This document shows positions 11,229 through 25,900 of a DNA stretch of 64,000 nucleotides, one piece after another. The position numbers were made by a program, and so were the translations under genes. Location: contig PEDN01001356.1 in assembly GCA_003864495.1 (NCBI GenBank), forward strand, positions 496,001 to 560,000. The letters are read 5' to 3'. The notes under the pieces were generated by a model. That model worked only from the letters and a program-made list of their open reading frames with translations, did not search any database and was not told the origin of the DNA. This stretch comes from Nemopilema nomurai (taxonomy: Eukaryota > Cnidaria > Scyphozoa > Rhizostomeae > Rhizostomatidae). The stretch's first letter is position 1, and every line of letters begins with the position of its first letter.

Positions 11229-13224
11229 GATATTTGTGAAAAAAAATTTGAATTGTACCTTAACTTTTCTTTGTCTACCTGTGAATTGTTTATTTTCCAA
11301 GCTTTATACTAAGGACAATATGGAAAAAATTCATGGAAAAAACAAAACGTTCAAGGAAGGGAATTAGAATAAGAATAATTTGTAAGACTCCCATTTGGAG
11401 TAGTTTTCATCATGTTGTGCAAATTTCTTAGACGTTATACTAGCAGATCGTTTTGTGAGCAGTTTTCACTTTCAAGATTTTCTAGTTTCTGATCTAACCG
11501 TTTTTAGATAAACGCGTTGCACCAATGGCAGAGCACATGCTATTTTTTGTTTGCCAAGAGACACAAGAACGGTTTTTCGGTGGACACACTGTGTACACCA
11601 GGTTTTGGCCAAAGTTTTATGGGTGTCGAGCCAACTGGTAAAGGCGTTTTGGCCTTATTTCTGAAGGATTTCAAGGGTATGCAACTTTTAAGAAATAGTC
11701 GTTTCCTTACTGATACTTTGAAAGCTGTTTTATTACCTAGGCGATTTCGCTGTGACAGTTAGCTTGCATTGCACTTTTTCCGTACAGTACGTTTTTTCAT
11801 GAAGCAAAATTTTTTATCATAGAGCGTAATGCCTACTTAATTTAAAGCAGTTTAAAAGAACTGTGATTGAGAAAAATTCGTATTGTAGTTATAGGAGGAG
11901 TAGTCACGAGTTTTTTGGTAAGAGTAGGAGCGTAGGCTCTGATGAAATTTATTATGGAAAATTGATAGAACTGTGTTTTTTTTGCGTTCACTCTGCGATT
12001 TGATTAAAGCAGTTTCCGGATCAGTTCAAGTCAATACAGTTATACGTAGAAAATTCGTATTGAAGTTATTCTGTTTAAAATTTAAAGCATGGTGCTCTAC
12101 AATCAATCGCAGAGCAGACCAGAAAGGTAGTTACTTGTTATTGACTTACTCTAAAACGACACACAGCTATTTGGTTTGTAGAGCAGGTCTTATAAAGCGT
12201 GAAATACAGACGAGCAACTTAAAACTGTGAACGCAGTAAGCAAAGGACCACAGTAATCTCCAACACATTGTCTCTTCCTAATCTTTTTACCTGATGAAGA
12301 TTTATGTTCGAATTGTCGTTCTTTCATTCGTGTACCAAGTCGTTTTTTAATTGAATTGAATTCTGGTAATAACGCGCACAACACTTGGAACTACGTTGAT
12401 TGTCATGTTGGTATAAATTTTTAATGAATCTCTCAAATGGTGTTGTTATCGCACTAACAACTTCTTTGCGACTCTCCTTCACCTTTACCACTTCACTAAG
12501 CCATTTACTGGTATATAAGTTTTGAAATCAATACAGAATACCAAAAAGTTATTATTTTGTACTTTTTCCCTTTATTTATGGAAAGATTTATGTTCGCTAC
12601 TTGTTTACTATTTGTTTAATACTTGTTTAAGGAGAGGAAAATGAGTTAGATGTGGATGAGGATATTGTTGAGAGCGCCGAAAATGTTTGACATGAAAGCG
12701 TTTGACATTTATAGGGAACAAGGGATATGGTCTTTATTTGACTAAACATTATTCGTACATAGTACAAGCTTGTTCTTTGTCCATTTCAATCGTAATCCTT
12801 TCTCAAAAAAATAGCTGTGACTCAGTTTAAGACACGGACGGCTCTCAGAACCCTCTTTGACGTTGTTAAAAGCAAACTTGCTGGACTTTAAGTTTTCTAT
12901 TTTCGGTTCTAGTTTTCATGTTCAAAGTATTTTCAACTACTTTTCAAAACTGCCAATTGAAAAACAGCTTTGTTTCTGGAAAGTGACTACCACTTTTTCC
13001 AGGAGAGCAGGCTCGGGGTAAGTTTCTAATGAGGAACAAAAACATTCAAGTGACGATTTGTGCTTATAAATGTTTGTTTTTGAAAAAGTAATTTTTCAAT
13101 TAATCTTCTCTTTACTGAAACTGGACAGGATATTTTCTTTGTTGCCAGTTCTGTCACCTCGATAATAACAAAACATAAAATGCAAAATACCAAGTAGATT
13201 TTCTTTTTTTTCAAGAAGCTGATG
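11028..13224 (+). other. part B of unit 1, exon-like remnants
   Basis: About 2.2 kb present in units 1-7 and absent after unit 8. Exon-like pieces on the plus strand are 11042-11144 (ctacag|TTG ... AAAAGA|gtaagc, reading CAFYKTPFPTRESGALNF onward), an acidic stretch from 12632 (reading EENELDVDEDIVESAEN in phase 1) and the 15-nt piece 13003-13017 with strong splice borders. On the minus strand, about 12500 to 12320 reads protein-like (KESRKEVVSAITTPFERF), then stops and continues in another frame. Everything else is short open frames. It may be decayed parts of neighbouring genes carried into the amplified unit. No family is identified. Confidence 0.4.
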
Positions 13225-16200
13225 TCTATTTCTCATATGCGTAGAATCAAGGCACACACTTCTTGTTTTGTTGCAGAGGAGTCAACACGGGTTGCTGGTG
13301 GAGGTAAGCACTGACTTAAGTTCTACATGGATTTCAACTTTTGTAGTGTATCAATGAAACCTGTTTTGTTTTGAAATGATCTTAGAATTAACAAATACTT
13401 TTTGTTCTGTTGCAGAGGAGTCAACGTCGCTGGTTGCTGGTGGAGGTAAGCACTGACTTAAGTTTAACATGGATTTTATCTTCTGTTGTGTATCAATAAA
13501 ATCTGCTTTGTTTTGAAATGATCTTAGAACTAAGAAATGCTTCTTGTTCTGTTACAGAAAGAAAGAACCAAAAGTAGCGAGGAGAGGTAACGCTTAGTAG
13601 ATGTGCAGTATATTTCTACTATTGGTTGTATATAGAACCAATCTTCGATGTTTTAAAAGATCTTTAGAGTAACACACACTTCTTGTTCTGTTGCAGAGGA
13701 GTCAACGTCGCAGGTTGTTCCAGAAGGCAAGCGCTGACTTATGTTTAACATGGATTTTATCTTCTGTTTGTATCCATGAAATCTGTTTTGTTTTTGCCCT
13801 AACTTCAGATTGACCCTTGATAAAAGTGTGCATTTTTCCATTGCAGGTGTTTCGTATGTTAGATATGGCGTTTGTGTGGCAGTTGGAGTGCCTCATTATG
13901 ATCGGCGTGTATTGCATGGTCATGACATACCTCGTGACCATGTCTGCGTGTGGATACTTGCAGTATTGGTAACATCAATAGACGAGCGGAACTAATTGGG
14001 CAACTTCAACAGTCATGTGGTTAGCGTTTCTGTTTGGCCTATTTCCATCCACAACTGGGTATATATACTTCCCAGCGTAGAATTTTTGGTCTATGTTCTG
14101 ACATTTTATTCTCTGAAGAGTATCAGACGAAAAAGCTTCAGTACACTCAAAAGTCTGCATTCTTCAAAGCCCTTTTCAATCTTTTTCGTAACACCTTTTT
14201 GTAAAATTTGCTATGCTGGGCAATTCTGATCTCTAATAAGCATTTCTTTGTAGTTTATTAACGTTGCCTCAAAACGAAACACGATTGTTTCGTCGTAGAG
14301 TGTTTATTAATTAGATACTTTTGGTTAATACAACTTTTGTAGTTTCTTCATTATATAGAGCCGGACGCATTGAAAATTGTATATTGTAAATGCTTCCTTT
14401 TTGTACTCCTAATGCTTTCGCAATTATTATCAATAATAGCTTCTCCACTCGTTTAAGTATTTGCGCTGCATTTGAGACGTATGAATGAAAACTACTCGAA
14501 TATTCCAATTATGGAACATTTCAAAACAGTATCATGATTTGCAGTGTTTTTATCTCCATCGTCAACCTAATTTTTAGAGTGAGCAAAATGTTGAGAGCAG
14601 AGTTTATCGCCTAGTAACTTGATAACGATGTATTTGAAAAATGAGTTCAGTGAATGCTGTTTTGGATTGAACATATGTGACCTTATCTTCCACTCTAAAC
14701 AATTGGATTCCTGTTTAGATTCCAGTTTTTATGTAAATATCAACTACGTTCTTCTTTTACAGCAACAGTTTAGCATTTAATCTATAATACTATATAGAAA
14801 TATTTTGTTTTTCCATCTATTCTCTTAATTCATACCCTGGTTACAACGTACTTTGGAAACAACATACTGACACCACTGGTCCCTTAAAGTACGCTTTAAC
14901 AGAGTTATACTGCATATGGAACTGAAGGTATTCGAATCCAGTAGTCAATGGGAAACCAAAGTCTGAAACACCCGATTATACTAAAATGTAATGTAGGAAT
15001 TTATGTCCAAGTTGCTGGATTCTTCCATCCAATCAAGCTGGATTAGATTTGACTTTTAGGTCTTATAGGATGTTCAAGATCATGTGTCATCATCATGTTT
15101 TACATTGCACATCCACCCAATGCTAGGTCTTCTTTTTGATCCAAAAACTTTATGCAAAGATTCTTCAACATTTTCAATAGTTTACGGGGAATAATCTGGT
15201 CCGTCCTAGCGAATGAACTTACAAACTTCTTATTTACCACGATACTTAGAAATATTTAGCTACCGAAGTGTTTCTTTCAATTGCAAAATACATGTATGTC
15301 CCTCTCATTGCTCACCTTTTACAAGTGTCCGCTAAAATCTCGTCAGAAATTTTTTTACAGCAAATCCTCAAATTGCCCTTTACTGCCTCATTCTGCAAGC
15401 ATACTCATTCTGTAATCTTCACATTGCTAACCCAGTGTATAACAAAACAAATGTGGCCAAACAGAATACACCTTTCCCGAATTCCATTAGCCTCGTATCC
15501 CAATCACCTGGAATCGAGGACAGGCTTGACAAAATTTGTTTGTTTGGTCGTAGCGGAAATCATGGATGTCGATAATACTTCTGCGGCCAAGTTTCCTCAT
15601 AAAAACGTCGAAAAAGTTGCAGAATCTCAGGTAGAATCTAATGTAAATATCGTTTGGGGGAAAAGCTTGAAGGAAATGCCACTTTTCTCCATCAAGGAGA
15701 TAGAGATCCATAGAAAATCTAGTGGTAAAGGCAGCGCAATTATCAAAACCTTGGACCATGGTAGAAAATTCAAAGAGATAAGGTATCTGTCGGCTGATAG
15801 TGTTTTCACCACTGTTTCTGAAAACCACTTTAATGTCAAAGCGAAATGTAGGGCTAGCATGAAAAAAGAAATTCGTAGAGTTTGTGCTTTCTACAGTTGT
15901 GCTTTCTACAAAACACCGTTTCCAACAAGGGAAAGCGGTGCGCTCAACTTCTCAAAGAAGCCAAATGAGACCTTGCAGAAGAGGATTATATCCAAAAGAG
16001 TAAGCCTTAGAGTTAATTATGCCATGTATTTCTTTTTATATGATTTATCTTTAGTTTTTCAGTTAAAAACAGATTATCAATAAGATATTTGTGAAAAAAA
16101 ATTTGAATTGTACCTTAACTTTTCCGTTTGTCTACCTGTGAATTGTTTATTTTCCAAGCTTTATACTAAGGACAATATGGAAAAAATTCATGGAAAAAAC

Positions 16201-18096
16201 AAAACGTTCAAGGAAGGGAATTAGAATAAGAATAATTTGTAAGACTCCCATTTGGAGTAGTTTTCATCATGTTGTGCAAATTTCTTAGACGTTATACTAG
16301 CAGATCGTTTTGTGAGCAGTTTTCACTTTCAAGATTTTCTAGTTTCTGATCTAACCGTTTTTAGATAAACGCGTTGCACCAATGGCAGAGCACATGCTAT
16401 TTTTTTGTTTGCCAAGAGACACAAGAACGGTTTTTCGGTGGACACACTGTGTACACCAGGTTTTGGCCAAAGTTTTATGGGTGTCGAGCCAACAAAACAT
16501 TCGCCATCTGGTAAAGGCGTTTTGGCCTTATTTCTGAAGGATTTCAAGGGTATGCAACTTTTAAGAAATAGTCGTTTCCTTACTGATACTTTGAAAGCTG
16601 TTTTATTACCTAGGCGATTTCGCTGTGACAGTTAGCTTGCATTGCACTTTTTCCGTACAGTACGTTTTTTCATGAAGCAAAATTTTTTATCATAGAGCGT
16701 AATGCCTACTTAATTTAAAGCAGTTTAAAAGAACTGTGATTGAGAAAAATTCGTATTGTAGTTATAGGAGGAGTAGTCACGAGTTTTTTGGTAAGAGTAG
16801 GAGCGTAGGCTCTGATGAAATTTATTATGGAAAATTGATAGAACTGTGTTTTTTTGCGTTCACTCTGCGATTTGATTAAAGCAGTTTCCGGATCAGTTCA
16901 AGTCAATACAGTTATACGTAGAAAATTCGTATTGAAGTTATTCTGTTTAAAATTTAAAGCATGGTGCTCTACAATCAATCGCAGAGCAGACCAGAAAGGT
17001 AGTTACTTGTTATTGACTTACTCTAAAACGACACACAGCTATTTGGTTTGTAGAGCAGGTCTTATAAAGCGTGAAATACAGACGAGCAACTTAAAACTGT
17101 GAACGCAGTAAGCAAAGGACCACAGTAATCTCCAACACATTGTCTCTTCCTAATCTTTTTACCTGATGAAGATTTATGTTCGAATTGTCGTTCTTTCATT
17201 CGTGTACCAAGTCGTTTTTTAATTGAATTGAATTCTGGTAATAACGCGCACAACACTTGGAACTACGTTGATTGTCATGTTGGTATAAATTTTTAATGAA
17301 TCTCTCAAATGGTGTTGTTATCGCACTAACAACTTCTTTGCGACTCTCCTTCACCTTTACCACTTCACTAAGCCATTTACTGGTATATAAGTTTTGAAAT
17401 CAATACAGAATACCAAAAAGTTATTATTTTGTACTTTTTCCCTTTATTTATGGAAAGATTTATGTTCGCTACTTGTTTACTATTTGTTTAATACTTGTTT
17501 AAGGAGAGGAAAATGAGTTAGATGTGGATGAGGATATTGTTGAGAGCGCCGAAAATGTTTGACATGAAAGCGTTTGACATTTATAGGGAACAAGGGATAT
17601 GGTCTTTATTTGACTAAACATTTATTCGTACATAGTACAAGCTTGTTCTTTGTCCATTTCAATCGTAATCCTTTCTCAAAAAAATAGCTGTGACTCAGTT
17701 TAAGACACGGACGGCTCTCAGAACCCTCTTTGACGTTGTTAAAGCAAACTTGCTGGACTTTAAGTTTTCTATTTTCGGTTCTAGTTTTCATGTTCAAAGT
17801 ATTTTCAACTACTTTTCAAAACTGCCAATTGAAAAACAGCTTTGTTTCTGGAAAGTGACTACCACTTTTTCCAGGAGAGCAGGCTCGGGGTAAGTTTCTA
17901 ATGAGGAACAAAAACATTCAAGTGACGATTTGTGCTTATAAATGTTTGTTTTTGAAAAAGTAATTTTTCAATTAATCTTCTCTTTACTGAAACTGGACAG
18001 GATATTTTCTTTGTTGCCAGTTCTGTCACCTCGATAATAACAAAACATAAAATGCAAAATACCAAGTAGATTTTCTTTTTTTTCAAGAAGCTGATG
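13225..18096 (+). repeat. tandem unit 2 (4872 bp)
   Basis: Same content as the other full units. It differs by one extra base (gtggttagcg near 14020), which breaks the open frame that follows the last small exon in other units, and by a missing A near 17742. It carries the G variant (Arg codon) of the truncated SWIM/YqaJ start. Confidence 0.92.
15562..16083 (+). pseudogene. truncated SWIM/YqaJ gene start, unit 2
   Basis: Second copy of the 107-codon gene start fused to part B. One residue differs from unit 1 (Arg for Lys in the KCRASM stretch). Confidence 0.8.
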
Positions 18097-21000
18097 TCTA
18101 TTTCTCATATGCGTAGAATCAAGGCACACACTTCTTGTTTTGTTGCAGAGGAGTCAACACGGGTTGCTGGTGGAGGTAAGCACTGACTTAAGTTCTACAT
18201 GGATTTCAACTTTTGTAGTGTATCAATGAAACCTGTTTTGTTTTGAAATGATCTTAGAATTAACAAATACTTTTTGTTCTGTTGCAGAGGAGTCAACGTC
18301 GCTGGTTGCTGGTGGAGGTAAGCACTGACTTAAGTTTAACATGGATTTTATCTTCTGTTGTGTATCAATAAAATCTGCTTTGTTTTGAAATGATCTTAGA
18401 ACTAAGAAATGCTTCTTGTTCTGTTACAGAAAGAAAGAACCAAAAGTAGCGAGGAGAGGTAACGCTTAGTAGATGTGCAGTATATTTCTACTATTGGTTG
18501 TATATAGAACCAATCTTCGATGTTTTAAAAGATCTTTAGAGTAAACACACACTTCTTGTTCTGTTGCAGAGGAGTCAACGTCGCAGGTTGTTCCAGAAGG
18601 CAAGCGCTGACTTATGTTTAACATGGATTTTATCTTCTGTTTGTATCCATGAAATCTGTTTTGTTTTTGCCCTAACTTCAGATTGACCCTTGATAAAAGT
18701 GTGCATTTTTCCATTGCAGGTGTTTCGTATGTTAGATATGGCGTTTGTGTGGCAGTTGGAGTGCCTCATTATGATCGGCGTGTATTGCATGGTCATGACA
18801 TACCTCGTGACCATGTCTGCGTGTGGATACTTGCAGTATTGGTAACATCAATAGACGAGCGGAACTAATTGGGCAACTTCAACAGTCATGTGGTTGCGTT
18901 TCTGTTTGGCCTATTTCCATCCACAACTGGGTATATATACTTCCCAGCGTAGAATTTTTGGTCTATGTTCTGACATTTTATTCTCTGAAGAGTATCAGAC
19001 GAAAAAGCTTCAGTACACTCAAAAGTCTGCATTCTTCAAAGCCCTTTTCAATCTTTTTCGTAACACCTTTTTGTAAAATTTGCTATGCTGGGCAATTCTG
19101 ATCTCTAATAAGCATTTCTTTGTAGTTTATTAACGTTGCCTCAAAACGAAACACGATTGTTTCGTCGTAGAGTGTTTATTAATTAGATACTTTTGGTTAA
19201 TACAACTTTTGTAGTTTCTTCATTATATAGAGCCGGACGCATTGAAAATTGTATATTGTAAATGCTTCCTTTTTGTACTCCTAATGCTTTCGCAATTATT
19301 ATCAATAATAGCTTCTCCACTCGTTTAAGTATTTGCGCTGCATTTGAGACGTATGAATGAAAACTACTCGAATATTCCAATTATGGAACATTTCAAAACA
19401 GTATCATGATTTGCAGTGTTTTTATCTCCATCGTCAACCTAATTTTTAGAGTGAGCAAAATGTTGAGAGCAGAGTTTATCGCCTAGTAACTTGATAACGA
19501 TGTATTTGAAAAATGAGTTCAGTGAATGCTGTTTTGGATTGAACATATGTGACCTTATCTTCCACTCTAAACAATTGGATTCCTGTTTAGATTCCAGTTT
19601 TTATGTAAATATCAACTACGTTCTTCTTTTACAGCAACAGTTTAGCATTTAATCTATAATACTATATAGAAATATTTTGTTTTTCCATCTATTCTCTTAA
19701 TTCATACCCTGGTTACAACGTACTTTGGAAACAACATACTGACACCACTGGTCCCTTAAAGTACGCTTTAACAGAGTTATACTGCATATGGAACTGAAGG
19801 TATTCGAATCCAGTAGTCAATGGGAAACCAAAGTCTGAAACACCCGATTATACTAAAATGTAATGTAGGAATTTATGTCCAAGTTGCTGGATTCTTCCAT
19901 CCAATCAAGCTGGATTAGATTTGACTTTTAGGTCTTATAGGATGTTCAAGATCATGTGTCATCATCATGTTTTACATTGCACATCCACCCAATGCTAGGT
20001 CTTCTTTTTGATCCAAAAACTTTATGCAAAGATTCTTCAACATTTTCAATAGTTTACGGGGAATAATCTGGTCCGTCCTAGCGAATGAACTTACAAACTT
20101 CTTATTTACCACGATACTTAGAAATATTTAGCTACCGAAGTGTTTCTTTCAATTGCAAAATACATGTATGTCCCTCTCATTGCTCACCTTTTACAAGTGT
20201 CCGCTAAAATCTCGTCAGAAATTTTTTTACAGCAAATCCTCAAATTGCCCTTTACTGCCTCATTCTGCAAGCATACTCATTCTGTAATCTTCACATTGCT
20301 AACCCAGTGTATAACAAAACAAATGTGGCCAAACAGAATACACCTTTCCCGAATTCCATTAGCCTCGTATCCCAATCACCTGGAATCGAGGACAGGCTTG
20401 ACAAAATTTGTTTGTTTGGTCGTAGCGGAAATCATGGATGTCGATAATACTTCTGCGGCCAAGTTTCCTCATAAAAACGTCGAAAAAGTTGCAGAATCTC
20501 AGGTAGAATCTAATGTAAATATCGTTTGGGGGAAAAGCTTGAAGGAAATGCCACTTTTCTCCATCAAGGAGATAGAGATCCATAGAAAATCTAGTGGTAA
20601 AGGCAGCGCAATTATCAAAACCTTGGACCATGGTAGAAAATTCAAAGAGATAAGGTATCTGTCGGCTGATAGTGTTTTCACCACTGTTTCTGAAAACCAC
20701 TTTAATGTCAAAGCGAAATGTAGGGCTAGCATGAAAAAAGAAATTCGTAGAGTTTGTGCTTTCTACAGTTGTGCTTTCTACAAAACACCGTTTCCAACAA
20801 GGGAAAGCGGTGCGCTCAACTTCTCAAAGAAGCCAAATGAGACCTTGCAGAAGAGGATTATATCCAAAAGAGTAAGCCTTAGAGTTAATTATGCCATGTA
20901 TTTCTTTTTATATGATTTATCTTTAGTTTTTCAGTTAAAAACAGATTATCAATAAGATATTTGTGAAAAAAAATTTGAATTGTACCTTAACTTTTCCGTT

Positions 21001-22967
21001 TGTCTACCTGTGAATTGTTTATTTTCCAAGCTTTATACTAAGGACAATATGGAAAAAATTCATGGAAAAAACAAAACGTTCAAGGAAGGGAATTAGAATA
21101 AGAATAATTTGTAAGACTCCCATTTGGAGTAGTTTTCATCATGTTGTGCAAATTTCTTAGACGTTATACTAGCAGATCGTTTTGTGAGCAGTTTTCACTT
21201 TCAAGATTTTCTAGTTTCTGATCTAACCGTTTTTAGATAAACGCGTTGCACCAATGGCAGAGCACATGCTATTTTTTTGTTTGCCAAGAGACACAAGAAC
21301 GGTTTTTCGGTGGACACACTGTGTACACCAGGTTTTGGCCAAAGTTTTATGGGTGTCGAGCCAACAAAACATTCGCCATCTGGTAAAGGCGTTTTGGCCT
21401 TATTTCTGAAGGATTTCAAGGGTATGCAACTTTTAAGAAATAGTCGTTTCCTTACTGATACTTTGAAAGCTGTTTTATTACCTAGGCGATTTCGCTGTGA
21501 CAGTTAGCTTGCATTGCACTTTTTCCGTACAGTACGTTTTTTCATGAAGCAAAATTTTTTATCATAGAGCGTAATGCCTACTTAATTTAAAGCAGTTTAA
21601 AAGAACTGTGATTGAGAAAAATTCGTATTGTAGTTATAGGAGGAGTAGTCACGAGTTTTTTGGTAAGAGTAGGAGCGTAGGCTCTGATGAAATTTATTAT
21701 GGAAAATTGATAGAACTGTGTTTTTTTGCGTTCACTCTGCGATTTGATTAAAGCAGTTTCCGGATCAGTTCAAGTCAATACAGTTATACGTAGAAAATTC
21801 GTATTGAAGTTATTCTGTTTAAAATTTAAAGCATGGTGCTCTACAATCAATCGCAGAGCAGACCAGAAAGGTAGTTACTTGTTATTGACTTACTCTAAAA
21901 CGACACACAGCTATTTGTTTGTAGGCAGGTCTTATAAAGCGTGAAATACAGACGAGCAACTTAAAACTGTGAACGCAGTAAGCAAAGGACCACAGTAATC
22001 TCCAACACATTGTCTCTTCCTAATCTTTTTACCTGATGAAGATTTATGTTCGAATTGTCGTTCTTTCATTCGTGTACCAAGTCGTTTTTTAATTGAATTG
22101 AATTCTGGTAATAACGCGCACAACACTTGGAACTACGTTGATTGTCATGTTGGTATAAATTTTTAATGAATCTCTCAAATGGTGTTGTTATCGCACTAAC
22201 AACTTCTTTGCGACTCTCCTTCACCTTTACCACTTCACTAAGCCATTTACTGGTATATAAGTTTTGAAATCAATACAGAATACCAAAAAGTTATTATTTT
22301 GTACTTTTTCCCTTTATTTATGGAAAGATTTATGTTCGCTACTTGTTTACTATTTGTTTAATACTTGTTTAAGGAGAGGAAAATGAGTTAGATGTGGATG
22401 AGGATATTGTTGAGAGCGCCGAAAATGTTTGACATGAAAGCGTTTGACATTTATAGGGAACAAGGGATATGGTCTTTATTTGACTAAACATTTATTCGTA
22501 CATAGTACAAGCTTGTTCTTTGTCCATTTCAATCGTAATCCTTTCTCAAAAAAATAGCTGTGACTCAGTTTAAGACACGGACGGCTCTCAGAACCCTCTT
22601 TGACGTTGTTAAAAGCAAACTTGCTGGACTTTAAGTTTTCTATTTTCGGTTCTAGTTTTCATGTTCAAAGTATTTTCAACTACTTTTCAAAACTGCCAAT
22701 TGAAAAACAGCTTTGTTTCTGGAAAGTGACTACCACTTTTTCCAGGAGAGCAGGCTCGGGGTAAGTTTCTAATGAGGAACAAAAACATTCAAGTGACGAT
22801 TTGTGCTTATAAATGTTTGTTTTTGAAAAAGTAATTTTTCAATTAATCTTCTCTTTACTGAAACTGGACAGGATATTTTCTTTGTTGCCAGTTCTGTCAC
22901 CTCGATAATAACAAAACATAAAATGCAAAATACCAAGTAGATTTTCTTTTTTTTCAAGAAGCTGATG
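18097..22967 (+). repeat. tandem unit 3 (4871 bp)
   Basis: Full unit. Private differences are an extra A near 18544 (gtaaacacac) and two lost bases near 21916-21925 (tttgtttgtaggcagg), which alter a short open frame there. G variant of the truncated gene start. Confidence 0.92.
20434..20955 (+). pseudogene. truncated SWIM/YqaJ gene start, unit 3
   Basis: Third copy, same protein as unit 2 and the same truncation point. Confidence 0.8.
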
Positions 22968-25900
22968 TCTATTTCTCATATGCGTAGAATCAAGGCACAC
23001 ACTTCTTGTTTTGTTGCAGAGGAGTCAACACGGGTTGCTGGTGGAGGTAAGCACTGACTTAAGTTCTACATGGATTTCAACTTTTGTAGTGTATCAATGA
23101 AACCTGTTTTGTTTTGAAATGATCTTAGAATTAACAAATACTTTTTGTTCTGTTGCAGAGGAGTCAACGTCGCTGGTTGCTGGTGGAGGTAAGCACTGAC
23201 TTAAGTTTAACATGGATTTTATCTTCTGTTGTGTATCAATAAAATCTGCTTTGTTTTGAAATGATCTTAGAACTAAGAAATGCTTCTTGTTCTGTTACAG
23301 AAAGAAAGAACCAAAAGTAGCGAGGAGAGGTAACGCTTAGTAGATGTGCAGTATATTTCTACTATTGGTTGTATATAGAACCAATCTTCGATGTTTTAAA
23401 AGATCTTTAGAGTAACACACACTTCTTGTTCTGTTGCAGAGGAGTCAACGTCGCAGGTTGTTCCAGAAGGCAAGCGCTGACTTATGTTTAACATGGATTT
23501 TATCTTCTGTTTGTATCCATGAAATCTGTTTTGTTTTTGCCCTAACTTCAGATTGACCCTTGATAAAAGTGTGCATTTTTCCATTGCAGGTGTTTCGTAT
23601 GTTAGATATGGCGTTTGTGTGGCAGTTGGAGTGCCTCATTATGATCGGCGTGTATTGCATGGTCATGACATACCTCGTGACCATGTCTGCGTGTGGATAC
23701 TTGCAGTATTGGTAACATCAATAGACGAGCGGAACTAATTGGGCAACTTCAACAGTCATGTGGTTGCGTTTCTGTTTGGCCTATTTCCATCCACAACTGG
23801 GTATATATACTTCCCAGCGTAGAATTTTTGGTCTATGTTCTGACATTTTATTCTCTGAAGAGTATCAGACGAAAAAGCTTCAGTACACTCAAAAGTCTGC
23901 ATTCTTCAAAGCCCTTTTCAATCTTTTTCGTAACACCTTTTTGTAAAATTTGCTATGCTGGGCAATTCTGATCTCTAATAAGCATTTCTTTGTAGTTTAT
24001 TAACGTTGCCTCAAAACGAAACACGATTGTTTCGTCGTAGAGTGTTTATTAATTAGATACTTTTGGTTAATACAACTTTTGTAGTTTCTTCATTATATAG
24101 AGCCGGACGCATTGAAAATTGTATATTGTAAATGCTTCCTTTTTGTACTCCTAATGCTTTCGCAATTATTATCAATAATAGCTTCTCCACTCGTTTAAGT
24201 ATTTGCGCTGCATTTGAGACGTATGAATGAAAACTACTCGAATATTCCAATTATGGAACATTTCAAAACAGTATCATGATTTGCAGTGTTTTTATCTCCA
24301 TCGTCAACCTAATTTTTAGAGTGAGCAAAATGTTGAGAGCAGAGTTTATCGCCTAGTAACTTGATAACGATGTATTTGAAAAATGAGTTCAGTGAATGCT
24401 GTTTTGGATTGAACATATGTGACCTTATCTTCCACTCTAAACAATTGGATTCCTGTTTAGATTCCAGTTTTTATGTAAATATCAACTACGTTCTTCTTTT
24501 ACAGCAACAGTTTAGCATTTAATCTATAATACTATATAGAAATATTTTGTTTTTCCATCTATTCTCTTAATTCATACCCTGGTTACAACGTACTTTGGAA
24601 ACAACATACTGACACCACTGGTCCCTTAAAGTACGCTTTAACAGAGTTATACTGCATATGGAACTGAAGGTATTCGAATCCAGTAGTCAATGGGAAACCA
24701 AAGTCTGAAACACCCGATTATACTAAAATGTAATGTAGGAATTTATGTCCAAGTTGCTGGATTCTTCCATCCAATCAAGCTGGATTAGATTTGACTTTTA
24801 GGTCTTATAGGATGTTCAAGATCATGTGTCATCATCATGTTTTACATTGCACATCCACCCAATGCTAGGTCTTCTTTTTGATCCAAAAACTTTATGCAAA
24901 GATTCTTCAACATTTTCAATAGTTTACGGGGAATAATCTGGTCCGTCCTAGCGAATGAACTTACAAACTTCTTATTTACCACGATACTTAGAAATATTTA
25001 GCTACCGAAGTGTTTCTTTCAATTGCAAAATACATGTATGTCCCTCTCATTGCTCACCTTTTACAAGTGTCCGCTAAAATCTCGTCAGAAATTTTTTTAC
25101 AGCAAATCCTCAAATTGCCCTTTACTGCCTCATTCTGCAAGCATACTCATTCTGTAATCTTCACATTGCTAACCCAGTGTATAACAAAACAAATGTGGCC
25201 AAACAGAATACACCTTTCCCGAATTCCATTAGCCTCGTATCCCAATCACCTGGAATCGAGGACAGGCTTGACAAAATTTGTTTGTTTGGTCGTAGCGGAA
25301 ATCATGGATGTCGATAATACTTCTGCGGCCAAGTTTCCTCATAAAAACGTCGAAAAAGTTGCAGAATCTCAGGTAGAATCTAATGTAAATATCGTTTGGG
25401 GGAAAAGCTTGAAGGAAATGCCACTTTTCTCCATCAAGGAGATAGAGATCCATAGAAAATCTAGTGGTAAAGGCAGCGCAATTATCAAAACCTTGGACCA
25501 TGGTAGAAAATTCAAAGAGATAAGGTATCTGTCGGCTGATAGTGTTTTCACCACTGTTTCTGAAAACCACTTTAATGTCAAAGCGAAATGTAGGGCTAGC
25601 ATGAAAAAAGAAATTCGTAGAGTTTGTGCTTTCTACAGTTGTGCTTTCTACAAAACACCGTTTCCAACAAGGGAAAGCGGTGCGCTCAACTTCTCAAAGA
25701 AGCCAAATGAGACCTTGCAGAAGAGGATTATATCCAAAAGAGTAAGCCTTAGAGTTAATTATGCCATGTATTTCTTTTTATATGATTTATCTTTAGTTTT
25801 TCAGTTAAAAACAGATTATCAATAAGATATTTGTGAAAAAAAATTTGAATTGTACCTTAACTTTTCCGTTTGTCTACCTGTGAATTGTTTATTTTCCAAG

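Larger units (their letters stand above)
8372..13224 (+). repeat. tandem unit 1 (4853 bp)
   Basis: Left-edge and most divergent unit. Private differences include a missing 15-bp piece near 11634 (present in units 2-7), cttctcttg in place of cttctgttg near 8620, tatcaatg in place of tatccatg near 8920, and T6 in place of T7 near 11543. It shares aaatgtaagg (Lys codon) near 10992 only with unit 8. Like every unit it holds a small hairpin, CGAAACA-CGAT-TGTTTCG, at 9421-9438. Part A ends at 11027. Confidence 0.92.
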
